A DNA stretch of 64,000 nucleotides from NCBI GenBank assembly GCA_963676635.1, contig OY781105.1:2046001-2110000 (forward strand), read 5' to 3'. Shown piece by piece: positions 8,046-16,985 of the stretch. The notes under the pieces are model-generated. The model ran no database searches. It was not told the DNA's origin and saw only the letters and a program-made list of their open reading frames with translations. This DNA is from GCA-002708315 sp963676635 (GTDB lineage Bacteria > Bacteroidota > Bacteroidia > Bacteroidales > F082). The position numbers and the translations under genes are program-made. How positions within the stretch are numbered: position 1 is the first letter of the stretch; each line of letters begins with the position of its first letter.

Positions 8046-9200
8046 TTAGTTATCTTTAAGCTTTCTGTCGATATTCTCCGGCAAGCGAGCCAGAATTTCA
8101 TAATTCATAGCATTATTCATCTCAGCAAATGACGAAAAAGTAATTTCATTATCACCCTGTTTTCCTATAAGTACCACCTCATCACCCTGAGCTACATCAT
8201 CAACATTAGTTACATCACACAATATCATATTCATATTAACACTCCCAATAACCTGTGAAAACTGCCCCCTCACCAGTACACGACCGTTATTGCTAAGCGA
8301 GCGGCTATATCCATTGCAATAGCCAACAGGAATAAGCATAACCTTAATTTTACTCTGAGCCTGAAAAGCGAGACCGTAGCCAACAAATTCCCCTTCAGGA
8401 ATATTTTTTACAGATATTACCTGAGATGACCACCTAAGCGAACGCATAAGAGGATTCTCTTTAGATTTTTGTTTACTGATATACCTAATAAAAGTCTCGC
8501 GCGTAGGCCAGTAACCATACTGAAGAACACCAACACGTACCATATCAAGCCTTGTTTTCGGATACACAATAGTAGCTGCAGAACTTGCCAGATGTTTAAT
8601 TGCCGATTTTATACCACTCTCTTCAATCAGTCTGCACCTTTTATTAAATGTCGAATGCTGTTTTTTAATTCTGTAATAATTTGCAATACTTTCAGCCCCT
8701 GCCAAATGAGAAGCAATCCCAACAACATTCAGATGATCAGGATTAGAATTAATTATAGTAACAGCCTTTTTCAAATCAGGAAGAGTTAAACCAGTACGAT
8801 ACATACCTGTCTCAACATCAATATGAATATGAGCTTTAAGATTAAGACTACGGGCAAAATCCAAAGCTGTATTTAGAGTTGTCAATTCCGAAACATAGAA
8901 CTGAATATTGTTTTCCATCACCCAATGAAAATCGTTTTCAGCTATATAACCCATAATAATGATAACAGAATTCTTTGAAGCAGCCATAAAAGCATCTTTA
9001 GCTTCCGCAGAAGAGTAGACACAGAAATGACCAATCCCCACTTTTTCAAAAGCTCTAACCATCAATTCAGTACCGTGTCCATAAGCATTACCCTTAATAA
9101 CAGAGGCGATAATTACCTTTTCACCAACAAGATTCCTGATAAAGGAAATATTATTTCTTACGGCATCTTCTGATATTTCAATTACTGACGTACTAGCCAT
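8046..9200 (-). CDS. alr: Alanine racemase family PLP enzyme
   Basis: Fold-type III PLP racemase that interconverts L- and D-alanine, or possibly other amino acids. The PLP lysine is Lys36 in VIKGNAYGHG, where the usual motif has VKANAYGHG. The catalytic tyrosine is in FVGYGLAF, and the C-terminal beta domain shows VIGSVNMNMILCDVT. At 384 residues it is normal size. It is the last gene of a run that starts with the symporter, 5 bases after a second racemase-fold gene. The VIKG change and the company of transport and amidohydrolase genes leave open a broad-specificity role rather than only peptidoglycan D-Ala supply. Confidence 0.88.
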   Translation of the reverse strand: MASTSVIEISEDAVRNNISFIRNLVGEKVIIASVIKGNAYGHGTELMVRAFEKVGIGHFCVYSSAEAKDAFMAASKNSVIIIMGYIAENDFHWVMENNIQFYVSELTTLNTALDFARSLNLKAHIHIDVETGMYRTGLTLPDLKKAVTIINSNPDHLNVVGIASHLAGAESIANYYRIKKQHSTFNKRCRLIEESGIKSAIKHLASSAATIVYPKTRLDMVRVGVLQYGYWPTRETFIRYISKQKSKENPLMRSLRWSSQVISVKNIPEGEFVGYGLAFQAQSKIKVMLIPVGYCNGYSRSLSNNGRVLVRGQFSQVIGSVNMNMILCDVTNVDDVAQGDEVVLIGKQGDNEITFSSFAEMNNAMNYEILARLPENIDRKLKDN

Positions 9201-9205
9201 TACAA

Positions 9206-10309
9206 TTAAATTTCACAAAACTTTCTTTCAATAAACTTTGAATTTAGTAGACGAGCAACAGCGAGGTAACTGGGATCCAGACAAATTTTATCTCCAACAC
9301 GATAATGTCTGTTACCTTTTTTATCACGGTTTTTACCAATATCTACAACCGTCATATCAGAAGTAATCCCTACAAATTTTATATTTTCGTCATCAGGAGT
9401 AAGACCTTCCTGATCAACATCAAGAAGACCGAAATCCAGAATAGCCTTAAAAGTTGTTTTACCGTAATCGTCATCCTCAAAGTCGGCCGAATGACCAATA
9501 CTAGCATCATTAATTACGCCATCAGGCACAATAGCTTTTTCTTCAAGTTCTATAATCTGCGAATAGAAATTAAAAGTATCAGTATTCAAATCCCTGAATT
9601 GCATATTATCCAATGGGCTAGTGCCAAAGAAAGCAGCTTCGCCAATTCTAAAATGATTAATATCAGAAGGAATTGTTTTATTTTCAATCAATGGGAGAGT
9701 AATAGAACTACCACCTGAGATCAGATCCAGCTTAGCATTATGCTTAGATTCGATTAACTGTTTATAAAGACTAAGCTGCAATAACTTATCATATGTAGGT
9801 TCAACACCATACATACAACCAAGATTACTGCCTAGTCCAACAACCTCAATATTAGAAAAATTAAAGATTCTCTTATAAAAGTCGAACAGATCATCACGGT
9901 TTACCCCCTCCCTAAGCTCGCCCAGCTCAACCATAATAATTATTTTATGGATTTTATTCATCTCTTTAGCAGCCTCATTTAAGGCCTTAATTGTTTTATA
10001 AGAGGAGTTTAAAGAGATATCAGCATATTTTACAACATCATTAATATATGCCTGAGCAGGAGGTTTAATATAAATTGTAATTAGTTCAGGATTTAATTCC
10101 TTAAGATTTTTCAAGCTGGATAACCTTGAATCACCTACGGAATGAATATCTTTAATAATATCAGGAGTGAGTATCCTTTTCATAAATTCAGGGTCACCAG
10201 AAAACACTTTAGTAATAAGGCTCCACTTGACATTATTCGATTTCAAGTATTTATTTAACTTAATAATATTGTTGCGTATCTCTTTGATATTTATTTGTAA
10301 TTCAGCCAT
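9206..10309 (-). CDS. Alanine/ornithine racemase family PLP enzyme
   Basis: A 367-residue relative of the ornithine racemase/YhfX group of fold-type III PLP enzymes. The N-terminal barrel has the predicted PLP lysine at residue 34 (LITKVFSGD). EVVGLGSNLGCMYG and LDLISGGSSITLPLI form the phosphate-binding part, and FRIGEAAFFGTSP follows. The C-terminal beta domain contains the unusual acidic DDDYGKTTFKAILDFG block. Substrates in characterised members include ornithine, lysine and other amino acids. It lies 5 bases from the alr-like gene and 36 from the GNAT gene. Two different racemases in one operon suggest metabolism of D-amino acids. Confidence 0.82.
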   Translation of the reverse strand: MAELQINIKEIRNNIIKLNKYLKSNNVKWSLITKVFSGDPEFMKRILTPDIIKDIHSVGDSRLSSLKNLKELNPELITIYIKPPAQAYINDVVKYADISLNSSYKTIKALNEAAKEMNKIHKIIIMVELGELREGVNRDDLFDFYKRIFNFSNIEVVGLGSNLGCMYGVEPTYDKLLQLSLYKQLIESKHNAKLDLISGGSSITLPLIENKTIPSDINHFRIGEAAFFGTSPLDNMQFRDLNTDTFNFYSQIIELEEKAIVPDGVINDASIGHSADFEDDDYGKTTFKAILDFGLLDVDQEGLTPDDENIKFVGITSDMTVVDIGKNRDKKGNRHYRVGDKICLDPSYLAVARLLNSKFIERKFCEI

Positions 10310-10345
10310 GTCTGAGCTATTTATAGTTTATAATTGGTTTTGATA

Positions 10346-10789
10346 TTAATTCTTATCAAAGCGCATTTCAGCATATTTTGACTTAAATCCTATTCTTTCG
10401 TATAATCTTTTCGCAGGATTATCATATTCAACATGCAGTTTAACATTACCATCAGCTTCCTGAATACACCTGTCAACAATCTTCTTACCAAAGCCTTTAC
10501 CTCTGCATTCAGCATCAACAGCAACATAAACCAGAATATTCTCAGGAATATAACCCGACATACCAGTCCTGTTTAATATCAGAGCACCTACAAGTTTATT
10601 ATCATTAAAAGCTGCGAGTGCAAAACCACCCTCAGAAGGATTATCAGAGAAAGCATAATCAAGGCATTTTTCAATATCTTTAGCAGGATCGCCAAATCTG
10701 TCAAGGTGAACAAAAAGAAAGTTTATAAATTCTTTTCTTGTAATTTCATTAAAATCATTTTCATTGTTAATTTTCTTAATTTCAAACAT
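10346..10789 (-). CDS. GNAT-family N-acetyltransferase
   Basis: A 147-residue acetyl-CoA-dependent transferase. The acetyl-CoA loop is CRGKGFGKKIVDRC (about 96-109), and the typical C-terminal block is NPAKRLYERIGF (about 123-134). The acceptor is not predictable. It stands 6 bases after the M20 amidohydrolase gene, in a run with a symporter and two racemases, so an amino acid or its D-form is a reasonable acceptor guess (inference only). Confidence 0.85.
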   Translation of the reverse strand: MFEIKKINNENDFNEITRKEFINFLFVHLDRFGDPAKDIEKCLDYAFSDNPSEGGFALAAFNDNKLVGALILNRTGMSGYIPENILVYVAVDAECRGKGFGKKIVDRCIQEADGNVKLHVEYDNPAKRLYERIGFKSKYAEMRFDKN

Positions 10790-10795
10790 AATATA

Positions 10796-11923
10796 TTATA
10801 GATTTAAAAATTGATAAATTGAATTAAACATACTAATCCCTGTGTCAATAATTTCATCAGGGAAATCATAATCAGGGTTATGTAAAGCAGGATGTTCCTC
10901 TCCGGCACCAATTCCAAAGAAACCACCCGAATAATTATTAGTGTAATAGCCAAAGTCTTCCGACCAGTTATTAGGTTTATCAAGAGTAAGTAATTTAAGA
11001 TCATTTACATTAGCAGCTTTAACAATCAGATCATTACAAATACTACTATTAACCGTAGCCGGAAAGTCTTCTACATAACTAAGATTATACTGCAAACTTT
11101 CCACCGAACAGATATTATGTACAATCTCCTCACACTTTTGCGATAACAAATTCATATCATCATTCTCAAAAGCCCTAAGAGTCATTCTCATAACAGCATG
11201 GCCGGGAGATGTACCAAAAGCAATTTCCCCCAGTTCAATATTAATAACAGTAAGATTAACAAAATCAGAAAACAGCTCTCCTGTTTCCCTAAGCAAATAA
11301 AAATCATTGATTATCCTAGAGATTGCCAAAGCCGGATTAATACCTTTTTCCGGTTCAGCCGCGTGTGATGTTTTTCCATTTAGTCCGATAATTAATCCTC
11401 TCGACGCTGCTGCAAAGGTACCATTTTTTATGACAACAGAATTCACTGAATATCCCGGGATATTATGAAGACCGAATACCATATCAGGAGACAACTCCTT
11501 AAAAACCTGTTCCTCAACCACATCAGCAGCTCCTTGTTCGCATTCTTCAGCTGGTTGAAAAAGCAAAGCAACTTTGCCTTTTGTTGGTAGGTTTTTAGAA
11601 ATCTCCTGAGCAAGTCCCAAAAGAATCGTCATATGACCATCATGACCACACATATGGGCAACACCATCAATTACAGATTTATATTCAACCTCACCAATCT
11701 CCATAATCGGAAGGGCATCCATATCAGCACGAAAAACAGTAACAGGCCCCTCAATCTTACTTTCAAAAACAAACAATTTACCGGTAGTACCTACCTTATA
11801 TTCCTTATCAGGATTAAATGATCTCATGATATCAGTGATCATTTCTGATGTTTTAAACTCTTGATTCGAGAGTTCCGGATTTTGATGCAGCCTATGGCGC
11901 AAATCTGTCAATTTATAGCTCAT
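10796..11923 (-). CDS. M20 family amidohydrolase (N-acyl amino acid hydrolase type)
   Basis: Metal-dependent amidohydrolase of the M20D group, whose members cleave N-acyl amino acids such as N-acetyl or hippuryl conjugates. Key elements are HQNPELSNQEF near the N-terminus, MCGHDGHMT with metal ligands, QPAEECEQGA with the general base and the GLHNIPGY block. The dimerisation domain follows (about 178-290). It has 375 residues and no signal peptide, so it acts in the cytoplasm. Its ATG overlaps the stop of the upstream symporter gene as ATGA, a strong sign that transport and hydrolysis of the same substrate are coupled. Confidence 0.9.
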   Translation of the reverse strand: MSYKLTDLRHRLHQNPELSNQEFKTSEMITDIMRSFNPDKEYKVGTTGKLFVFESKIEGPVTVFRADMDALPIMEIGEVEYKSVIDGVAHMCGHDGHMTILLGLAQEISKNLPTKGKVALLFQPAEECEQGAADVVEEQVFKELSPDMVFGLHNIPGYSVNSVVIKNGTFAAASRGLIIGLNGKTSHAAEPEKGINPALAISRIINDFYLLRETGELFSDFVNLTVINIELGEIAFGTSPGHAVMRMTLRAFENDDMNLLSQKCEEIVHNICSVESLQYNLSYVEDFPATVNSSICNDLIVKAANVNDLKLLTLDKPNNWSEDFGYYTNNYSGGFFGIGAGEEHPALHNPDYDFPDEIIDTGISMFNSIYQFLNL

Positions 11924-13356
11924 TTTATACTTTTATGAATGTAATATACAAAGATATAAGATAATAGCGAGACAGAGATACCAAAGATATTTGCATCTAA
12001 GCCAAGAGGTAACTTAATATTCAGGATCACTAAAGAAACAGTAGTTGTTCCACCAATAAACATAGAAAAAAGAGCAGCAACAGGATTAGGCTTTTTAGTA
12101 AACAAAGCAGCTATAATAGGAACAAACAGCCCTGAAACCATAAATGCATAAGAATAAAGCATTAATTCAAGAACATTTGTCATTTGAGAAGCCAAAAGCA
12201 ATGCAAAAGCCCCGATAAAAAGAGTAATTACCTGAGACATTCGGAGAATATTCTTTTGTCCGAATTTTTTCAAAGAAGGAATCTTCTGTAAAATATCTGT
12301 TTGCACATTGCCTGATGCAGCCATCAGACAACTATCTGCAGTTGATAAAATCGCAGAAAAATATGCAGACAGCATAAGTCCCATTAATCCAACAGGAAGA
12401 ACACTATTTAGCATTATAGGCAGACCCATTTCAGCATCCAAACCAGATCCAGCAGCAAAACCAATATCAGCAAACATGTTATTCTCATATGCAACACGAG
12501 AAAATAAACCCAGAGAAACACCCATAAATGCCATTATTGGCCATTCAAGTAAGCCAGCAATAAACCATGCTCTTTTTGCCTGTTTTGCATTCTTTGATGC
12601 AAAAATCCTTTGATATAAAGTCATACCTACAAACCATATAGGAACAATAGTTACTGTCCAATTTACAATTTGCTGCCATGTAACATTGCTAAATGACACA
12701 AACTCATCCCCAATGGTTCTTTCAATTGCTTCAAAACCACCAATAGAATTATAGGCAATAGGTATCCCGATAAATATCAGTCCTGTCATTAATATTATCC
12801 ACTGTATGGTATCTGTATAAATAACAGCTTTCAGTCCTCCCATTCCTGTATAAAGAACAGCAATAGCCCCCATAATAATAAGAGATGTATTTAAATCTAT
12901 CTCTATAAAGGTAGCAGAAGCCAGTTTTGCGCCAGCAAGCAGCTGTGAACTAGTAAAGCCAATATATCCAATAGCAGAGATAATTCCTGCAATAAACGCC
13001 ACTTTGTTATTGTAGAAATATTCAAATATCTGTGGAAATGTGTAGAAATTTTTAGCCTTTCCAAGCTTACTAATGGCAGGAATAATCAAAACAGCACTTA
13101 TCCATGCTCCGAATAATCCGGTAAAAAGCATCCAGGATCCAGACAAGCCTATAGCAAAACCAAGGCCTCCAAGACCAATAGAGAATCCTCCACCCACATC
13201 TGTTGCTACTACAGACAACGCAATATGCCATGTGCCAAGCGACCTTCCACCAACATAATAATCCTCAATATCCTTATTCTTAAAATGAAAATAAATACCT
13301 ACAGATAGCATCGTTAAAAAATACAATGCAAAAATAATTCCATCAATTAAACTCAT
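11920..13356 (-). CDS. Sodium:solute symporter (SSS family)
   Basis: A 478-residue membrane transporter with about 13 hydrophobic segments, of the family that includes PutP, PanF and SGLT. The N-terminal DYYVGGRSLGTWHIALS motif with the following GGGFSIGL block is characteristic, as is the central GMGGLKAVIYTDTIQ block. The substrate cannot be read from sequence. The next gene encodes an amidohydrolase with a 4-base overlap, so an acylated amino acid or small amide is the likeliest cargo. A 34-codon ORF lies 45 bases upstream on the same strand. Confidence 0.92.
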   Translation of the reverse strand: MSLIDGIIFALYFLTMLSVGIYFHFKNKDIEDYYVGGRSLGTWHIALSVVATDVGGGFSIGLGGLGFAIGLSGSWMLFTGLFGAWISAVLIIPAISKLGKAKNFYTFPQIFEYFYNNKVAFIAGIISAIGYIGFTSSQLLAGAKLASATFIEIDLNTSLIIMGAIAVLYTGMGGLKAVIYTDTIQWIILMTGLIFIGIPIAYNSIGGFEAIERTIGDEFVSFSNVTWQQIVNWTVTIVPIWFVGMTLYQRIFASKNAKQAKRAWFIAGLLEWPIMAFMGVSLGLFSRVAYENNMFADIGFAAGSGLDAEMGLPIMLNSVLPVGLMGLMLSAYFSAILSTADSCLMAASGNVQTDILQKIPSLKKFGQKNILRMSQVITLFIGAFALLLASQMTNVLELMLYSYAFMVSGLFVPIIAALFTKKPNPVAALFSMFIGGTTTVSLVILNIKLPLGLDANIFGISVSLLSYIFVYYIHKSIK

Positions 13357-13401
13357 TTTGATAAATAAATTTGTAATAAATATTATTAACTAATCACTAA
13401 T

Positions 13402-13506
13402 TTAAAAAAGAAAGAATGGTGGAGGACATCCAGAGGAATTGTATTTAAGTGTATCCTTGATATTAATTTTTTTATTTTCAGTTTTCAGTTCAGTTTTCAA
13501 AATCAT
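13402..13506 (-). CDS. Candidate 34-residue Pro-rich leader peptide or peptide product
   Basis: Too short for routine ORF calling. From ATG 13506 it encodes a Lys/Glu/Asn-rich first half and ends SSGCPPPFFLF, then TAA. The rest of the 380-bp gap before ssb shows nothing else clear. It is on the same strand as the symporter operon, 45 bases upstream of it. Three consecutive prolines are a known cause of ribosome stalling without EF-P, so a regulatory leader is possible. A lone Cys followed by PPP near a C-terminal end also resembles the core of a processed peptide. No terminator hairpin was seen between it and the symporter. Codon use looks like coding sequence, but an ORF of this length could arise by chance. 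Confidence 0.45.
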   Translation of the reverse strand: MILKTELKTENKKINIKDTLKYNSSGCPPPFFLF

Positions 13507-13736
13507 AGCTGCCTATTATAATCAATTTTGTGAGATAGGCAAATATTTTAACATAAATAATTAAATTGGATAAACGAATATCCTTTCTGAATACGCCACA
13601 AAATTTAATACACTTGTATTCGTTTATTTTACAACTTAATTTAAATTGCGATTATATATTTGTTTCAGTTTTTGAATTTACTTGTAAATAAAAAGACTAA
13701 AATTAATCTCAAAAATAATAACTAAAAGTATTAATC

Positions 13737-14072
13737 ATGCCTACAATAAGAAATTCCGTAACACTAATAGGAAGATTAGGAGTTGATCCTGAAATCACTA
13801 AATACAAAGATGAAAGAACCAAAGTCAGGTTTTCTTTTGCCACAACAGAATACTACAAAGATAAAGATGGCAATCGTGTTGAAGAAACACAATGGCACAA
13901 TATTGTAGCTTGGGGAGGCACAGCGAATTATATCAACAAATATTGCCAAAAAGGAAATGAAATAGCAATAGCAGGCAAACTCACTCACCGGACATATGAG
14001 AAAGACGGTCAAACGAGATATATAACAGAAGTTGTAGCCAACGAGGTTGCAATGTTTAGCAAAAAAGAATAA
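13737..14072 (+). CDS. ssb: Short single-stranded DNA-binding protein
   Basis: OB-fold ssDNA-binding protein. The family start NSVTLIGRLGVDPEI, then FSFATTEYYKDKDGN, WHNIVAWGG and the DGQTRYITEVVANE strand are all present. It has 111 residues and stops right after the OB fold. The flexible linker and the acidic tip (normally DDDIPF-like) that recruits partner proteins are missing. It may therefore be a secondary SSB paralogue rather than the replication SSB. A TATATTTG -7-like element lies at 13655-13662 and a terminator hairpin follows the gene. Confidence 0.92.
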   Translation: MPTIRNSVTLIGRLGVDPEITKYKDERTKVRFSFATTEYYKDKDGNRVEETQWHNIVAWGGTANYINKYCQKGNEIAIAGKLTHRTYEKDGQTRYITEVVANEVAMFSKKE

Positions 14073-14112
14073 AACTATCCAATATTACACTTTTCACTAT
14101 ATTAACCTACGT

Positions 14113-14145
14113 AGCCGGTTAGCAATTATGCGCCGGCTCTTTTTA
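14113..14145 (+). terminator. Rho-independent terminator after ssb
   Basis: The stem is AGCCGG (14113-14118) with CCGGCT (14133-14138), and CTTTTT follows. It ends the ssb transcript 41 bases after its stop codon. Confidence 0.75.
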
Positions 14146-14236
14146 TTACTTCGCTGATGTCAGTCTAAACACAAAAAGCTAATTGACAGTTTAGAATAAT
14201 TTCCGATAAACTGCCATCAGAGATTTAATAAGCCTA

Positions 14237-14785
14237 CTATTCAGAATTAACAGTATTTCGAAAAAAGCTAAAATTAACCCTGCTATAATATCTATGATCA
14301 AAGAAACCAGGAGAATTTGTGAAATCAATACTATCTGGGTGTTCAATTACAAGAATCCCATCAGGTTTAAGTAAATTATTATTAAGGATTAATTTCGGAA
14401 TTTCAATCAATGAGTTTAATGCATAAGGAGGATCAGCAAAAATAAAGTCATATGCAATCTTAGTGGAGCCCACAAATCGAAAAACATCCTGTTTAATAGG
14501 TTTTAAGTTTCCCATGCCCAAATCGCTCTTAACCTTTGAAATAAACCTGATACAGCCGTAATCCCTATCAACGGAAGTAACAAGCTTGCAATTACGTGAT
14601 GCAAGCTCATACGATATATTACCAGTTCCGGCAAATAAATCTAAAGCAGACACATCTTCAAATTCCAACAGGTTATTCAAAATATTAAACAGGCTTTCCT
14701 TGGCCCTGTCAGTAGTTGGCCGTACAGGAAGATTTTTGGGTGGGTGAATAATACGGCGCTTATGAATGCCTCCAATTATTCGCAT
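14237..14785 (-). CDS. rsmD: 16S rRNA (guanine966-N2)-methyltransferase RsmD
   Basis: SAM-dependent methyltransferase that modifies G966 of 16S rRNA. It has MRIIGGIHKRR at the start, RPTTDRAKESLFNIL, the SAM-binding ALDLFAGTGNISYE loop and the catalytic FADPPYAL. At 182 residues it is normal. It overlaps the end of the DUF3822 gene by 10 bases, a conserved pairing in Bacteroidota. Confidence 0.93.
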   Translation of the reverse strand: MRIIGGIHKRRIIHPPKNLPVRPTTDRAKESLFNILNNLLEFEDVSALDLFAGTGNISYELASRNCKLVTSVDRDYGCIRFISKVKSDLGMGNLKPIKQDVFRFVGSTKIAYDFIFADPPYALNSLIEIPKLILNNNLLKPDGILVIEHPDSIDFTNSPGFFDHRYYSRVNFSFFRNTVNSE

Positions 14786-15645
14786 TGCATAGAGTTAAAC
14801 AATACATAATATATATGGTCCAAAACTTCGTCAAGAACAAATGAATAACCGTAACTATCATTTCGTCCAATAAATTTAAAATCCTTAATGTACTGTCGAA
14901 TCATATTATAATTCTCATCCGAAGGGTCAATATTACCGGATAACAATAATTCTACAGTTTCAGGGTTCAGTCCCAGTTGATCAATAGTAATAAGCAGAAA
15001 ATAAATAAAATCCTCTTTTGTTCTGTAGTTAAAAGAGTTATAGAATGTAAGCTTATTATCAGTAAAATAAACAATATCCAGACAATCCGTCCTGACATTT
15101 ACCATGACGTTATTTTTATCGGCCTTATTTTTAAAGTTAATTGCCAGACTTTCCAGAAGAGCAGAGGAAAAATGCATTACTTTAACATTTGGCCAGAAAT
15201 CTCTTGCCTTGCCTGCAACCAAATTTGACAGATAATATACATTAACGGCATCAATATTCTTAAGGGAGTCAAATACTATTCTGCTATTCTCCTGAAAAGG
15301 TTGATTAAATCCAAGATAAAGATTCTTCTTTTCTTCATCAAATAATGTTTGAGGAATAAGAGTTGAAAAAGTGTTGTCAATCATAAAAAAAACACTATGA
15401 TAGGGAAAAGCAAATGATGGTCTGTTATTCAATATTCTACCTAAGATGGAAGGAAGCTTATCATAACCATCATTATCAGAAAATGTATAAGACTCCAAAG
15501 CAATGAACTTGTTTTTTTCGATGTTATACACCGAAAAAACAAGTTCATTAATATTCAATTGTATTGATAAAGAGTAGTTACGTGTTTGTGACTCCTTGAA
15601 AGACTTATCAAAATAACTACGATATGGCGATAATTGCAGCGACAT
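14776..15645 (-). CDS. DUF3822 family protein
   Basis: A 289-residue soluble protein that I match to DUF3822, a Bacteroidota family found next to rsmD. Sequence order resembles an actin-like ATPase fold. There are paired strands at about 25-45 (LSIQLNINELVFSVYN), a second set at about 175-200 (NVMVNVRTDCLDIVYF) and LLLSGNIDPSD at about 235-245. No catalytic motif is clear. It has overlapping or short spacing to rsmD and to the 199-residue protein gene upstream, so the three likely form one transcript. Confidence 0.8.
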   Translation of the reverse strand: MSLQLSPYRSYFDKSFKESQTRNYSLSIQLNINELVFSVYNIEKNKFIALESYTFSDNDGYDKLPSILGRILNNRPSFAFPYHSVFFMIDNTFSTLIPQTLFDEEKKNLYLGFNQPFQENSRIVFDSLKNIDAVNVYYLSNLVAGKARDFWPNVKVMHFSSALLESLAINFKNKADKNNVMVNVRTDCLDIVYFTDNKLTFYNSFNYRTKEDFIYFLLITIDQLGLNPETVELLLSGNIDPSDENYNMIRQYIKDFKFIGRNDSYGYSFVLDEVLDHIYYVLFNSMQCE

Positions 15646-15659
15646 ATGTAATTATATGA

Positions 15660-16259
15660 TTACTCCCAGTTACCATCAGTTGAAGGTTCTGTCATTGAAC
15701 CAACCTTCAACCCAGGAAACTTCTCAATATCCTCAAACTTTGATACAAGATTGATAATTGTTTGCTCATCCAGACCTTTTAAATATGACTTAAATGGGGC
15801 ATCTGCTTCAAACACATGCACTTCAACACCGCCTCTTTCAATAGTATCAGCCTGCAGTTCAAACAACTCGCCTCCTGAGAATGGAATTGTTTTAAATTTA
15901 TCATAACTAAAACCAGCTTGCTTACCAAACAAGGAATCAGCGACTTTAACATAACCAATAGTATCGTTAATGGTTAGTGTAAAAGTTGTATCGTTTGGGT
16001 CTGCAACAATTTTAACAACAGGGATTTCAGCAACTTTCAGAAACTTGATTAGAGTATCAAAATCAGGAGCATAAGAACCGTTCAATTGTTTGTAAACAAA
16101 TTGAGAACTTCTGATATCTTTCAATCTCTCAACAACAACCTTTTCCCTTATTGCTTTCTCCTTGTTAAATCTTACAGGTTTCATAATACTTTCATACACC
16201 ATGTAACCAGCAAAAACAATAACTATAAACAATACGAATTGGATCAAAATCTTTTTCAT
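15660..16259 (-). CDS. Conserved membrane-anchored hypothetical protein
   Basis: A 199-residue protein with one N-terminal hydrophobic helix (about 5-22), followed by a charged helix (KEKAIREKVVVERLKDIRSS) and a beta-rich globular part. The helix-then-charged-helix start resembles type IV pilin-like proteins, but no prepilin cleavage motif is visible. The function is unknown. It is the first gene of the run with DUF3822 and rsmD, 14 bases upstream of DUF3822. Confidence 0.7.
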   Translation of the reverse strand: MKKILIQFVLFIVIVFAGYMVYESIMKPVRFNKEKAIREKVVVERLKDIRSSQFVYKQLNGSYAPDFDTLIKFLKVAEIPVVKIVADPNDTTFTLTINDTIGYVKVADSLFGKQAGFSYDKFKTIPFSGGELFELQADTIERGGVEVHVFEADAPFKSYLKGLDEQTIINLVSKFEDIEKFPGLKVGSMTEPSTDGNWE

Positions 16260-16456
16260 GTGACTATCATTTAAATATCTGTTTCTATTTCTTATCTAAC
16301 TTAATGAATCATTCCTGAAAATAACAAAATTACGCCAAAATAAATTCACAGCAAATGTACTATATTTTAACTTTTTAAAAATAAATCTTGTAAAATAATT
16401 AAAAAAGTTAACAAATACGCTATTTAAGTAAGTTTTAATACTCAATATTACGTTAT

Positions 16457-16915
16457 TCAATTATCTGATAATGTATTAAAAACAGGAATTTCTCTTAAAA
16501 ATTGTATTTCATTACTTTTTTTATCAATATAACAACAAAAATGTTGCATCCCATTACTAACCAACAGATAATTCACATTCAAACTAAGATTGTATCGTGA
16601 TATCTGCTCCATAACTTTCTGTGTAATCTTAACTTCAGGGGCTTTGAATTCAAGTAACATCAATGGCTTGCCATTTCTGTTAAAAACAACAGCATCAAAT
16701 CGTTTTTGCATACTATTTACTTTCAATCCTTTTTCAACAGATATAAGTGATACAGGGTAGTCAAGTTCACTCACCATATATTGTAAAAAGTTCTGTCTTA
16801 CCCACTCTTCAGGAGTTAAAGCAACGTATTTGCGTCTGGATTCATCAAATATCTGTTTCTTACCTTCTTCAGAATGCAAAATTTTAAAACTATATTCAGG
16901 CAGATTAAGATCCAT
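16457..16915 (-). CDS. HsdR_N-type PD-(D/E)XK nuclease-fold protein
   Basis: A 152-residue protein consisting only of the N-terminal nuclease domain of type I restriction R subunits. The catalytic pattern is RFDAVVF (Asp), then LLEFKAPEV (Glu-x-Lys) about 15 residues later. Neither a helicase part nor HsdM/HsdS is present, so this is not a type I restriction system. The family is a common orphan next to holA in Bacteroidota and may act in DNA repair (inference). It is divergent from the amn-holA operon. Confidence 0.85.
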   Translation of the reverse strand: MDLNLPEYSFKILHSEEGKKQIFDESRRKYVALTPEEWVRQNFLQYMVSELDYPVSLISVEKGLKVNSMQKRFDAVVFNRNGKPLMLLEFKAPEVKITQKVMEQISRYNLSLNVNYLLVSNGMQHFCCYIDKKSNEIQFLREIPVFNTLSDN

Positions 16916-16962
16916 AAATTTATTATAATGCCGTAAATCTAAAGTAAAAATGCGAATTTATG

Positions 16963-16970
16963 TACCTTTG
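16963..16970 (+). promoter_or_regulatory. -7 promoter element for amn-holA
   Basis: TACCTTTG fits TAnnTTTG and would start transcription about 10 bases before ATG 16986. It lies inside the longer open frame that begins at 16950, so it argues that the shorter start is real. No good -33 element was found. Confidence 0.45.
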
Positions 16971-16985
16971 TACAAAATTTTATGT

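Noticed and set aside
16457..16915. A type I restriction-modification system
   Set aside because: Only the HsdR N-terminal nuclease domain is present, with no helicase, HsdM or HsdS, and the gene sits at the common orphan position beside holA.
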